Numbered from the stretch's first letter, positions 11,213 to 21,376 are shown. The stretch: DNA of 64,000 nt from Paractinoplanes toevensis (GCF_018332695.1 NZ_BOQN01000011.1:124001-188000); one strand, 5' to 3'. Notes: generated by a model from the sequence alone, not told the origin. A program made the numbers and translations.

Positions 11213-13022
11213 CGTACGCCTGCTTGCCGAGGAACCGGACCAGCGGCACGTGCTGCGCCGAGCCTGGCCCCACCTGCGCCGGCACCGGGCCGCCATGGGC
11301 GCGGCGGTCACCGTGAACCTGCTCGCCACCCTGGCCCTCACCCTGGTCCCGGTGGTGATCGGCCGGGCCGTCGACGAACTACTCGACAACGACCGCACCG
11401 GCCTGCTGACCTCCGCCGCCGTGGTCTTCGGCCTGGTCATCGCCCGCACCCTGCTGCTGCGCTGGTCGGAGCTGCTGCTGGTGCGGGCCGGCGAGAAGGT
11501 CGTGCACGACCTGCGCGACCTCGTGGTGGAGCGGCTCGGCGGCACCCCGCTGCGATTCCTCGAAGCCCACCGCGGCGGCGACCTGCTGCAACGCGCCACC
11601 GTGGAGATCGCCGAGCTGGCCGCCTTCGTCCGCGGCCAACTGCCCGACCTGATCTCGCTGGCCGGGTACGTGGTGTTCTCCACCATCGTGCTGCTCACCT
11701 CGTCGTGGCAGCTGTTCACCCTGCTGCTGGTCGTCTTCGCCCCGCCGATGTGGCTGCTCACCCGCATCGTCCGGCGCGCCGCGGAACGGTCCTATCCCGC
11801 CGAGGCGGCCGCCCGGGCCACGCTGACCAGCACCTTCTCGGAGAGCCTGCAGGCCCGCGAACAACTGCAGATCGACGGGGCCACCGGGACCTGGCTGTCC
11901 CGGCTGGGCGGCGACGCGGGGCACTACTACCGGAAGGCGCGATCGGCCCAGGGTGCCGCAACCTGGATCGACGGCACCTGGATCGTGCAGGGGATCGCCA
12001 GTGCGGCGCTGCTGATCGCGGGCGGCATCATGGCCGCGAACGGCATGATCTCGGTGGGTGTGGTGGTCACGTTCATGCTGGCCAGCCGGGATCTGTTCAG
12101 CTCGGTCGACGACCTGACCCTGGTGGTGGGCGACCTGCTGGAGACGAGGGTGGGCTTGGCCCGCCTGCTCGACCTGCTCGACGCAACCGCGGCCCCCGCA
12201 GCCGTCAGCGCGGCGAACGTTAGCGGCACGAACGTTGGGGCGGCGAACGTTAGCGGCACGAACGTTAGCGCGGCGAACGTTAGCCGGACGAACGTTGGCC
12301 CGACGAACGTTAGCGGGACGAACGTTAGTGGCACTAACGTTAGTGAGGCGAACGGGCTGGCGGCGGAGGGCGTCACCTACAGCTACCGGGCCGGCGAGCA
12401 CGTTCTGCACGGCATCAGCGTCCACTTCGGCCCCGGGGAGCATGCCGGGATCGTCGGTGAGACCGGCTCCGGCAAGACCACCCTCGCCAAGCTGCTCTGC
12501 GGGCTCTACCTGCCCGACTCCGGGACAGTCCGGCTGGGCGGCGCCGACCTCTCCGCCCTGGACGCGGCCGATCTGCGCAAGCGCCTGGTCCTCATCCCGC
12601 AACAGGTCCACATGATCGCCGGAAGCCTCGCCGACAACCTGGCGCTGACCCCTGGCCGCAAGACCCGGGCCGACTTCGCGAACGCGGCCGATGCGCTCGG
12701 CCTAACCGCCTGGATCGACTCCCTCCCGGACGGTTTCGACACCGACCTGGGCCGCCGCGGCGAGCGTTTCTCGGCCGGCGAACGCCAGCTGGTCGGCCTG
12801 GTCCGGGCCGCGATGACCGACCCCGAGGTGCTGATCCTCGACGAGGCCACCGCCGACCTGGACCCGGGCACCGCACACCGCATCGAGGAGGCCCTGGCCC
12901 GGCTGCGCGCCGGCCGCACGGTCCTGGTCATCGCCCACCGCCCGGCCACCATCGACCGCCTGCCCCGAGTAATCCGGCTGCACGCCGGCCGCATCACCAC
13001 GGAGGAGCCGCCATGCCCATGA
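11205..13022 (+). CDS. ABC exporter half-transporter with pentapeptide-repeat-like linker
   Basis: This is the partner of the preceding half-transporter, 605 residues. The start is the ATG overlapping the previous stop, although the frame stays open far upstream. Transmembrane domain about 25-325; nucleotide-binding domain about 385-605 with Walker A GETGSGKTT, a non-canonical signature FSAGERQ, intact Walker B LILDEATADLD and H-loop IAHRP. Intact catalytic residues with a divergent signature complement the degenerate partner, so the pair should form one consensus and one degenerate ATP site. Residues about 337-381, in the linker between domains, are nine tandem pentapeptides of the type (A/T)NV(S/G)X encoded by 15-bp DNA repeats, which is unusual for this family. 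Confidence 0.9.
   Translation: MADVRLLAEEPDQRHVLRRAWPHLRRHRAAMGAAVTVNLLATLALTLVPVVIGRAVDELLDNDRTGLLTSAAVVFGLVIARTLLLRWSELLLVRAGEKVVHDLRDLVVERLGGTPLRFLEAHRGGDLLQRATVEIAELAAFVRGQLPDLISLAGYVVFSTIVLLTSSWQLFTLLLVVFAPPMWLLTRIVRRAAERSYPAEAAARATLTSTFSESLQAREQLQIDGATGTWLSRLGGDAGHYYRKARSAQGAATWIDGTWIVQGIASAALLIAGGIMAANGMISVGVVVTFMLASRDLFSSVDDLTLVVGDLLETRVGLARLLDLLDATAAPAAVSAANVSGTNVGAANVSGTNVSAANVSRTNVGPTNVSGTNVSGTNVSEANGLAAEGVTYSYRAGEHVLHGISVHFGPGEHAGIVGETGSGKTTLAKLLCGLYLPDSGTVRLGGADLSALDAADLRKRLVLIPQQVHMIAGSLADNLALTPGRKTRADFANAADALGLTAWIDSLPDGFDTDLGRRGERFSAGERQLVGLVRAAMTDPEVLILDEATADLDPGTAHRIEEALARLRAGRTVLVIAHRPATIDRLPRVIRLHAGRITTEEPPCP
12213..12353 (+). repeat. Nine tandem 15-bp coding repeats, each with AACGTT core
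   Basis: Nine complete 15-bp units run from 12213 to 12347, followed by a six-base partial unit. Every unit holds the palindrome AACGTT, preceded by GCG, ACG or ACT and followed by AGC, AGT, GGG or GGC and one variable codon. Read in the gene frame, each unit is (A/T)-N-V-(S/G)-X, which resembles the pentapeptide-repeat consensus A(D/N)LXX with Val in the central position. Units differ by a few bases, so the array is not a very recent expansion. Confidence 0.9.
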
Positions 13023-13822
13023 TCGACGTCGGCGGTGTCCGGCTCAACTACGAGGAACGTGGTGCCGGGCCGGCCGTCCTCTTCCTCTCCGGCACCGGCG
13101 CTCGTGGCCGCACCTGGCACCTGCACCAGGTCCCGGCGCTGGTGCGCAGCGGCTTCCGGGTGGTCACCTTCGACACCCGGGGCATTCCGCCGTCGGACAC
13201 CCCGCCGGTGGTCACCATGCCCGATCTGGTCGCCGACGCGGCCGGTCTGATCGAGCAACTGGGGCTCGGCCCGTGCCGGATCGCCGGTTCCTCGATGGGC
13301 GCCCGGGTCGCCGCCGAGCTGTGTCTGCGCCGCCCTGAGCTGGTCGACCGGGCCGTGCTGATGGCGACGTTCGGCCGGCCCAGCGTGTTCCTCGAGGCGG
13401 TGACCCGTGGCGAGCGCGCGCTGCAGGAGGCCGGCACGAAACTGCCGGAGGAGTACCGGGCCGCGGTGCGGGCCATGCTCAACCTGTCGCCGCGCACCCT
13501 GGCCGACGACCGCAGCGCCCAGGACTGGCTGGACATCTTCCAGATCCCGCTGCCGGGGGAGTCGGACGGCAAGCAGAGCCGGCTCGAGGCCGACGAGAAC
13601 AGGGACAGATTCACGGCGTACGCCGAAATCGGGGTGCCCTGCCTTGTCGTCGGTTTCGCCGATGACCTGATCGCCTCGGCGAAGGGGTGCCGGGACGTCG
13701 CCGCGGCCATCCCGGGCGCCCGCTACGCCGAGATCCCCGACGCCGGCCACTACGGCTATCTGGAACAGCCCGACCTGGTCAATGCCGAGCTCATCAGGTT
13801 CCTGACGGAGGAGAAATCATGA
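13013..13822 (+). CDS. Alpha/beta hydrolase, possible trans-acting siderophore release or editing enzyme
   Basis: 269 residues with an alpha/beta-hydrolase fold: oxyanion-side motif near FLSGTG (24-29), nucleophile elbow GSSMG with Ser94, a C-terminal acidic residue near VVGFADD and catalytic His in PDAGHYGYL. It has no signal peptide, so it is cytoplasmic. It overlaps the ABC gene by 10 bases and is followed by an ATGA overlap with the siderophore-interacting protein. The NRPS lacks a thioesterase, and in coelichelin-type clusters a stand-alone hydrolase is thought to release the product, so this enzyme is a candidate for peptide release. Hydrolysis of the ferri-siderophore is an alternative. 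The family is too broad to decide from sequence. Confidence 0.8.
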   Translation: MPMIDVGGVRLNYEERGAGPAVLFLSGTGARGRTWHLHQVPALVRSGFRVVTFDTRGIPPSDTPPVVTMPDLVADAAGLIEQLGLGPCRIAGSSMGARVAAELCLRRPELVDRAVLMATFGRPSVFLEAVTRGERALQEAGTKLPEEYRAAVRAMLNLSPRTLADDRSAQDWLDIFQIPLPGESDGKQSRLEADENRDRFTAYAEIGVPCLVVGFADDLIASAKGCRDVAAAIPGARYAEIPDAGHYGYLEQPDLVNAELIRFLTEEKS

Positions 13823-14610
13823 TCACCGCGCGCGAGGTAGAGCTGGTCTGGCACGACCTCACCCCCAGGTTGCTCGAGGTGCGCCGGGTCGAGCGGCTGA
13901 GCCCGCGGATGGTCCGGGTGACTTTCGGCGGCGAGCAGCTCGACGGTTTCTGTTACGGCGCACCCGACGACCACGTGAAGGTCTTCTTCCCGGAGCCGGG
14001 CGCCGACCTGCCGGTCATGCCGACGCTGGGGGAGGAGGGGCTGGAGCCGCCGCCGCCCGGTGCGCCGCTGCCGATCTTCCGCGACTACACCGTCCGATAT
14101 GTCCGGGCCGGCCAGCGGGAGCTCGACATCGACTTCGCGCTGCACGGCCACGGCCCGGGCGCGAGCTGGGCCGCGCAGGCGACGCCGGGGCAGCGGCTCG
14201 GCATTCTCGGCCCGCGCGGCTCCACCGTGGTCCCGCTGACCTTCGACTGGTATCTGCTCGGCGCCGACGAGACTGCGCTGCCGGCCCTCGCGGCCTGGCT
14301 GGAGCGGCTCCCGGCGGACGCGACGGTGATCGCCTTCGCGGAGGTCGCCGACGCCGCCGAGGAGCAGCCCGTCTCGCGCCCGGTGACGTGGCTGCACCGC
14401 GACCGCGGCGACTCCCTGCAGAAGACGATCACGGAGTTGGAGCTGCCGGAGGGTGACGGCTACATCTGGGTCGCGGGCGAGGCCACCGGCCTCAAGCCGA
14501 TCCGCCGGCACGTGCGGGCGAAGAACCACAACCGGAACTGGGTGGAGATCGACGGCTACTGGAAGCGGGGCGTCGAGAATCTGGACCACCACGAGGACGA
14601 CGATGAGTAG
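13819..14610 (+). CDS. Siderophore-interacting protein (ViuB/SIP family FAD ferric reductase)
   Basis: 263 residues. The start is the ATG at 13819 with GGAGGAG just upstream; it overlaps the previous stop (ATGA). The N-terminal half is a ferredoxin-reductase-like FAD barrel (VRRVERLSPRMVRVTF near 20-35, FRDYTVRYVR near 90). The C-terminal half is the SIP NAD(P)H-binding domain (LLGADETALPAL near 150, YIWVAGEATGLKPIRRH near 215). Family members reduce Fe(III) bound to siderophores in the cytoplasm. The C-terminus near YWKRGVEN is also typical of the family. The next gene starts inside its last codons. Confidence 0.93.
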   Translation: MITAREVELVWHDLTPRLLEVRRVERLSPRMVRVTFGGEQLDGFCYGAPDDHVKVFFPEPGADLPVMPTLGEEGLEPPPPGAPLPIFRDYTVRYVRAGQRELDIDFALHGHGPGASWAAQATPGQRLGILGPRGSTVVPLTFDWYLLGADETALPALAAWLERLPADATVIAFAEVADAAEEQPVSRPVTWLHRDRGDSLQKTITELELPEGDGYIWVAGEATGLKPIRRHVRAKNHNRNWVEIDGYWKRGVENLDHHEDDDE

Positions 14611-15904
14611 CCCTCTGCCCGGTCTGGACGCCCACGTCCTCCTGGTCTTCCTGCTGCAGATCTCGCTGCTGCTGGGGGTGGCGCTGGCCCTCGGCCGGCT
14701 GGCCGTCCGGCTCGGCCTGCCCGCGCTGGTCGGCGAGCTGCTGACCGGGGTCGTCCTCGGCCCGTCGCTGCTCGGCGAGCTCACCCCGAGCCTGCTCGGC
14801 TGGGTGTTCCCGGACGACGCCGGCCAGTTGCACCTGATCGACGCGGTCGGCCAGATCGGCGTCCTGCTGCTGGTCGGCGTGACCGGCATCCAGCTGGACA
14901 CGAGGATGCTGCGCACCCGGGGCGCCACCGGCGTCAGGGTCAGCCTGTCGGGTCTGCTGCTGCCGCTCGTGCTGGGCATCGGCGCCGGTTTCCTGGTGCC
15001 GGCCACGCTGCTGGCCGACGGCACCGAGCGCGGCGTCTTCGCCCTGTTCCTCGGCGTCGCGATGTGTGTAACGGCGATCCCGGTGATCGCCAAGATCCTG
15101 GCCGACATGAACCTGCTGCACCGCGACATCGGCCAGCTGACGCTGGCCGCCGGCACGGTGGACGACGCCGTCGGCTGGTTCCTGTTGTCGGTGGTCTCGG
15201 CCGCGGCAACCACGGGCGTACGGGCCGGAGCGGTCTCGTTGTCGCTGCTCTACCTGGTCGGCTTCCTGCTGTTCGCGTTCCTGGTCGGCCGGCCGCTGGT
15301 GCGCCGGTTGATGAGCCGGGTCAGCGGTGGCCCGCGGGTAACCGTCGCGGTCGTCGTGATGATCCTCGGCGCCGCCGCCACCCAGGCGATGAAGATGGAG
15401 GCGATGTTCGGCGCGTTCATCGCCGGCATCCTGATCGGGCAGGCCCGGACCGGCGACGAGAAGGTCTGGACGGACCTGCGGCCGCTGCGCACCGTCGTGC
15501 TCAGCGTCCTGGCGCCGATCTTCCTGGCCACCGCCGGCCTGCGGATGGATCTGACCGCCCTGGCGGATCCGAAGGTGCTGGTCGCCGCGATCGCCCTGCT
15601 GCTGGTGGCGATCTTCGGCAAGTTCGCCGGCGCCTATCTGGGCGCCCGGATGAGCCGCCTCTCGCACTGGGAGGGCATCGCGCTGGGCGCCGGCATGAAC
15701 GCCCGCGGCGTCGTCGAGGTGGTGGTCGCGAGCACCGGCCTGCGTCTCGGCGTGCTGACCATCGCGACCTACACCGTGGTGGTGCTGATCGCGGTGGTCA
15801 CGTCGGTGATGGGCCCGCCGATCCTGCGCTGGGCGATGTCCCGGGTGGAGCAGACCGAGGTGGAATCCGAGCGCGAGTTGGTGCTCGCCGCAGGCTCCCA
15901 TTAG
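14603..15904 (+). CDS. Monovalent cation:proton antiporter (Kef/NhaP-like, CPA2)
   Basis: 433 residues, almost entirely hydrophobic, with about 12 to 13 membrane segments and the Na_H_Exchanger fold. Recognisable points are LVGELLTGVVLGPSLLG in helix 2 and GMNARGVVEVVV near the end, a conserved antiporter stretch. The start at 14603 (ATGAGTAG) overlaps the end of the siderophore-interacting gene, so the two are translationally coupled. No TrkA-N domain follows. Antiporters of this group exchange Na+ or K+ for H+. Some are found in natural-product loci, where a role in export or pH homeostasis is suggested but unproven. The iron box begins at the last bases of this gene. Confidence 0.85.
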   Translation: MSSPLPGLDAHVLLVFLLQISLLLGVALALGRLAVRLGLPALVGELLTGVVLGPSLLGELTPSLLGWVFPDDAGQLHLIDAVGQIGVLLLVGVTGIQLDTRMLRTRGATGVRVSLSGLLLPLVLGIGAGFLVPATLLADGTERGVFALFLGVAMCVTAIPVIAKILADMNLLHRDIGQLTLAAGTVDDAVGWFLLSVVSAAATTGVRAGAVSLSLLYLVGFLLFAFLVGRPLVRRLMSRVSGGPRVTVAVVVMILGAAATQAMKMEAMFGAFIAGILIGQARTGDEKVWTDLRPLRTVVLSVLAPIFLATAGLRMDLTALADPKVLVAAIALLLVAIFGKFAGAYLGARMSRLSHWEGIALGAGMNARGVVEVVVASTGLRLGVLTIATYTVVVLIAVVTSVMGPPILRWAMSRVEQTEVESERELVLAAGSH

Positions 15905-15919
15905 GTTAGGCTGCCCTTA
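15901..15919 (+). promoter_or_regulatory. Iron box (DmdR/IdeR-type DtxR-family operator)
   Basis: The 19 bases TTAGGTTAGGCTGCCCTTA match the actinobacterial iron-box consensus TTAGGTTAGGCTCACCTAA at 16 of 19 positions. The box overlaps the antiporter stop codon and sits 17 bases before the TTG start of dhbA, so it covers the probable promoter of the 2,3-dihydroxybenzoate operon. Under iron repletion a DtxR-family repressor would be expected to block transcription from here. The regulator gene is not in the window. Confidence 0.88.
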
Positions 15920-15936
15920 CAAATGAAGGAGGGACA

Positions 15937-16671
15937 TTGAGCGGGATCGCGCTCGTCACCGGGGCCGGTCAGGGCATCGGCCACGCCGTGGCGATGGCCT
16001 TCGCCGCCGGGGGTTACCGGGTGGCAGCCATCGACCTGGACGCCAAGTGCGAGCACGACGGCATCACCGCGTACGCCGCCGATGTCACCGACCCGCGCCG
16101 GGTCGAGGAGGTCGTCGACACCGTCGAGCGTGATCTGGGCCCGATCGAGGTGCTGGCCAACGTGGCCGGCATCCTGCGGACCGGCACCGTGGCCGACTTC
16201 TCCGACCAGGACTGGGCCGACACCTTCGCGGTCAACGCGGGCGGCGTCTTCCATGCCAGCCGGGCCGTCGCCCGGCGGATGACGGAGCGCCGCCGCGGTG
16301 CCATCGTCACGGTCTCGTCCAACGCCGCCGGCATCCCGCGGGCCGGCATGGCCGCGTACGCCGCCAGCAAGGCCGCCGCCACCCTGTTCACCAAGAGTCT
16401 CGGCCTGGAGCTGGCGCCGTACGGCATCCGCTGCAACGTGGTCGCCCCCGGCTCCACCGACACGCCGATGCAGCGGCAGCTGTGGACCTCCGACGGCCCG
16501 TCGGCGGTGATCGCCGGTGACTCGTCCGCGTTCCGCACCGGCATTCCGCTGGGCCGCATCGCCGAGCCCGAGGACATCGCCGACGCCGTCCTCTTCCTCG
16601 CCTCCGACCGGGCCCGGCACATCACCATGCACGACCTGTACGTCGACGGCGGCGCCACGCTCCGCGCCTGA
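15937..16671 (+). CDS. dhbA: 2,3-dihydro-2,3-dihydroxybenzoate dehydrogenase
   Basis: 244-residue short-chain dehydrogenase that oxidises 2,3-dihydro-2,3-dihydroxybenzoate to 2,3-dihydroxybenzoate (DHB) with NAD+. It shows the nucleotide-binding TGAGQGIG (8-15), NVAG (about 81), the serine region TVSSNAAG and catalytic YAASK near 150, plus [18 protein letters not shown] at the C-terminus, which fits the EntA/DhbA subgroup. The start is a TTG with AAGGAGG at about 15926-15932, an unusual start codon backed by an ideal ribosome-binding site. It is the first gene of the operon behind the iron box. Function is supported by the following dhbC, dhbE and dhbB genes. Confidence 0.93.
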   Translation: MSGIALVTGAGQGIGHAVAMAFAAGGYRVAAIDLDAKCEHDGITAYAADVTDPRRVEEVVDTVERDLGPIEVLANVAGILRTGTVADFSDQDWADTFAVNAGGVFHASRAVARRMTERRRGAIVTVSSNAAGIPRAGMAAYAASKAAATLFTKSLGLELAPYGIRCNVVAPGSTDTPMQRQLWTSDGPSAVIAGDSSAFRTGIPLGRIAEPEDIADAVLFLASDRARHITMHDLYVDGGATLRA

Positions 16672-16688
16672 GCAAGGGAGAACCACCC

Positions 16689-17853
16689 GTGACCACCGTC
16701 TCCGCCACCAGCACCGGTGCCGAGCTGATCGCCGGCTACCGGCCGGGCGAGTCGTCGCTGTTCGCGTCACCACGCGGCACGCTGCTCGCCGAGGGCACGT
16801 ACTTCACCGTCCCCCCGTCGTTCCGCCCCGACGGCCAGGCCGACCTGGCCCGCCGGGTCGACGCCGTGCTCGGCGTGGCCGAGGCGGCCGGCCACGACGT
16901 CGACACCGTCGTCGGCGCGGTCCCGTTCGCGCCCGGCGCGGCCGCCCACCTGGTCGTCCCGATGCGGCTGCGCCGCGGCAGCGCACCGGTGGCCACGCCG
17001 TACCGGACGATCCCGGTCGGCATCCGCGAGGTCCGCCCGGTGCCCACCCCCGACGGCTACCGCGACGCGGTGGCCCGCGCGGTCCGGCAGATCCAGAACG
17101 GCGACTACACCAAGGTCGTGCTGGCCCGCTCGCTGCGGGCCGAGGCACCCGGCTTCGACCCGGCCCCGGCCGTGCGCGCGCTGGCCGGCCGTGACCCCGG
17201 CGGCTACACGTTCGCCGTCGACCTCGGCGCCGGCCGCACCCTGTTCGGCGCCAGCCCGGAGCTGCTCGTCTCCCGGCACGGCCGCCGGGTCACCGCCAAC
17301 CCCCTCGCGGGCTCGGCCGCCCGCAGCGCCGACCCGGCCGAGGACGCCCGCCGCGCCGCCGCCCTGCTGGCCAGCGAGAAGGACCGGCACGAGCACGCCG
17401 TGGTGAGCGACCAGGTCGCCGACGTGCTCCGGCAGTACTGCAAGGACCTGACCGTGCCGGAGCAGCCGTCGGTCATCGGCACCGCCACCATGTGGCACCT
17501 GTCCACGCTGATCACCGGCGAGATCGCGGACGAGGCGGTGTCCGCCCTCGAACTGGCCACCGCACTGCACCCGACGCCGGCCGTGTGCGGCACGCCGACC
17601 GACGCGGCGCGGGCCGCGATCAGCGCTCTGGAACCCTTCGACCGGGAGTTCTACACCGGAATGGTCGGCTGGGTGAACGCCGGCGGCGACGGCGAGTGGG
17701 CGGTCACCATCCGTTGCGCGACGGCCGACCCGACCGGTCTGGAACTCTTCGCGGGCGCGGGGGTCGTGGCCGACTCCGACCCCGCCGCCGAGCTGGCCGA
17801 GACCACGGCGAAGCTCGGCACCCTGCTCACCGCGCTCGGCCTGGACGGTTCCG

Positions 17854-17864
<11 letters not shown>
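16689..17864 (+). CDS. dhbC: Isochorismate synthase
   Basis: 391-residue chorismate-binding enzyme that isomerises chorismate to isochorismate, the first step to DHB. The usual C-terminal signature of the family is visible: [46 protein letters not shown] and [12 protein letters not shown], including the catalytic and Mg-binding glutamates. Length and motifs fit DhbC/EntC rather than anthranilate synthase or MenF-type proteins, and the operon confirms the siderophore role. Start at GTG 16689 after AAGGGAGAA. Its end overlaps dhbE by 11 bases. Confidence 0.94.
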
Positions 17865-19431
<1,567 letters not shown>

Positions 19432-19436
19432 TCCCG

Positions 19437-20054
19437 ATGCTGCCACGCATCACGCCGTACCCCATCCCCACCGGCCCGGCCAACAAGGTCGACTGGCGCC
19501 CGGATCCGAGCCGCGCCGCCCTGCTGGTGCACGACATGCAGAACTACTTCCTGGCCCCCTTCGGCACCGCCGACCAGGCGCTGATGGCCCGGGTCATCGA
19601 CAACATCGCCATGCTGCGCAAGCAGGCGCACAACGTGGGCGTCCCGGTGTTCTTCTCGGCCCAGCCCGGCGGCCAGTCGCTGTCCGAACGCGGCCTGCTG
19701 CAGGACTTCTGGGGCGACGGCCCGCCGCCCGACGAGCAGGCCCTGGCCATCGTCGACGCGCTCACCCCCGGCGACGGCGACATCCGCCTGACCAAGCGCC
19801 GCTACAGCGCCTTCGTGGGCACGCCGCTCGCGGATCAGCTCGGCGGCCGGGACCAGCTGATCATCACCGGCGTCTACGCGCACATCGGCGTCCTCGCCAC
19901 CGCTCTCGACGCGTTCATGCGGGACATCCAGCCGTTCGTGGTGGCCGACGCGGTCGCCGACTTCAGCCCGGCCCACCACCGCGACGCCCTGCGCCACGTG
20001 GCCGAGCGCTGCGGCGTGGTCGCCACCACCGCCGAGATCGCCGACGCTCTGTGA
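19437..20054 (+). CDS. dhbB: Isochorismatase without aryl carrier domain
   Basis: 205 residues covering only the isochorismatase domain, which hydrolyses isochorismate to 2,3-dihydro-2,3-dihydroxybenzoate and pyruvate. It aligns by eye with the N-terminal part of EntB: PNKVDW-like start, LLVHDMQNYF with the catalytic Asp, LTKRRYSAF with the catalytic Lys, and the hallmark ITGVYAHIGVLATALDAFM, ending at TTAEIADAL. EntB and DhbB normally carry a further roughly 80-residue aryl carrier domain with a GxDS motif, which is absent here. The following N-monooxygenase starts 11 bases later. Confidence 0.92.
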   Translation: MLPRITPYPIPTGPANKVDWRPDPSRAALLVHDMQNYFLAPFGTADQALMARVIDNIAMLRKQAHNVGVPVFFSAQPGGQSLSERGLLQDFWGDGPPPDEQALAIVDALTPGDGDIRLTKRRYSAFVGTPLADQLGGRDQLIITGVYAHIGVLATALDAFMRDIQPFVVADAVADFSPAHHRDALRHVAERCGVVATTAEIADAL

Positions 20055-20065
20055 AAGGCAATCCC

Positions 20066-21376
20066 ATGCAGGACAACGACGTGTACGACCTGGTCGGCAT
20101 CGGGTTCGGCCCGTCCAACCTGGCCCTCGCCATCGCCGTCGAGGAACACAACGCCCGCGCCGCGGCGACCGACCGGGTGCGCGCGATCTTCCTGGAGAAG
20201 CAGGACGACTTCGGCTGGCACCGGGGCATGCTCTTCGAGGACGCCACCATGCAGGTGTCGTTCCTCAAGGACCTGGTCACCATGCGGAACCCGGCGAGCG
20301 ACTTCAGCTTCGTGTCCTACCTGCACGCGCACGACCGCCTGGCCGACTTCATCAACTACAAGAGCATGTACCCGCTGCGGGTCGAGTTCCACGACTACAT
20401 GGCGTGGGCCGCCACCCGGGTGCGGGACCAGGTGCGGTACGGCCACACCGTCACCGACGTACGCCCGGCGGCCGGCGGCGAGATGCTCGACGTGATCACC
20501 GACCGGGGCCACTTCCGGGCCCGCAACATCTCGGTCGCCGTCGGCCTCGAATCGAGCCTGCCACCGGAGATCCAGCCGGCCGAGCGGGTCTGGCACAACC
20601 TGGACATCCTGCACCGGGCCGCCACCTTCGACGTGGCCGCGCCGCGGCGTTTCATCGTCGTGGGTGCCGGTCAGAGCGCCGCCGAGTCGGTATCGTTCCT
20701 GCATGAGCGGTACCCGACGGCCGAGGTGTGCTCGGTGTTCTTCCGCTACGGCTACAGCCCGGCCGACGACAGCAACTTCGCCAACGGCATCTTCGACCCC
20801 CAGGCCGTCGACCTGTACTTCGACGCCCCCGAGGACGTGAAGCGGATGCTGTTCGACTACCACCGCAACACCAACTACTCGGTGGTCGACGGTGAGCTGA
20901 TCACCGACCTGTACCGCCGGGCGTACCGCGAGAAGGTCCTGGGCCGCACCCGGCTGCGCATGCTCAACGCCTCCCGGATCACCGACCTGGCCCCCCGGCC
21001 CGACGGCGTCACCGCGGAGGTCGAGCACCTGCCCACCGGCGACCGCACCAGCCTGGAGGCCGACGCCATCGTGTACGCCACCGGCTACCGCCCGGTCGAC
21101 GTGAGCCGCCTGCTCGGCGCGGCCGCCCCGCTCTGCCACCGCGACGAGGAAAATCTGCTGCGCGTGCGCCGCGACTACCGCATCGTCACCGACGACAGCC
21201 TGCGGGCGGGCATCTACCTGCAGGGCGGCACCGAACACGCGCACGGAATAACTTCTACGCTGCTCTCCGCGGTGGCCGTCCGGTCCGGCGAGATCGTCGC
21301 CTCGATCGCGGCGGGGGAGCGGGGCCCGGTGCCGGAGACCCTTCCCCGGCCGCTGGCGATGATCGGTGATCGGTGA
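20066..21376 (+). CDS. L-ornithine N5- / L-lysine N6-monooxygenase
   Basis: 436-residue flavin-dependent N-hydroxylating monooxygenase (SidA/PvdA/IucD family). FAD motif GIGFGPSNLALAIAV (10-24), FLEKQDDFGWHRGM substrate region, FLKDLVTMRNP, NADPH motif VVGAGQSAAESVSFL (about 195-209), YSPADDSNFANGIFDP and the C-terminal ATGYRP. It makes the N-hydroxy amino acid that becomes a hydroxamate iron ligand. Ornithine is the more common substrate in actinobacterial siderophores, but sequence alone does not separate it from lysine. The start ATG at 20066 is preceded by GAAAGG. Combined with DHB synthesis it predicts a mixed-ligand siderophore. Confidence 0.93.
   Translation: MQDNDVYDLVGIGFGPSNLALAIAVEEHNARAAATDRVRAIFLEKQDDFGWHRGMLFEDATMQVSFLKDLVTMRNPASDFSFVSYLHAHDRLADFINYKSMYPLRVEFHDYMAWAATRVRDQVRYGHTVTDVRPAAGGEMLDVITDRGHFRARNISVAVGLESSLPPEIQPAERVWHNLDILHRAATFDVAAPRRFIVVGAGQSAAESVSFLHERYPTAEVCSVFFRYGYSPADDSNFANGIFDPQAVDLYFDAPEDVKRMLFDYHRNTNYSVVDGELITDLYRRAYREKVLGRTRLRMLNASRITDLAPRPDGVTAEVEHLPTGDRTSLEADAIVYATGYRPVDVSRLLGAAAPLCHRDEENLLRVRRDYRIVTDDSLRAGIYLQGGTEHAHGITSTLLSAVAVRSGEIVASIAAGERGPVPETLPRPLAMIGDR

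Noticed and set aside
12213..12353. Array considered as CRISPR or an oriV-like iteron array
   Set aside because: Units are 15 bp without spacers, keep the reading frame, and sit inside a transporter gene; a coding repeat explains them.
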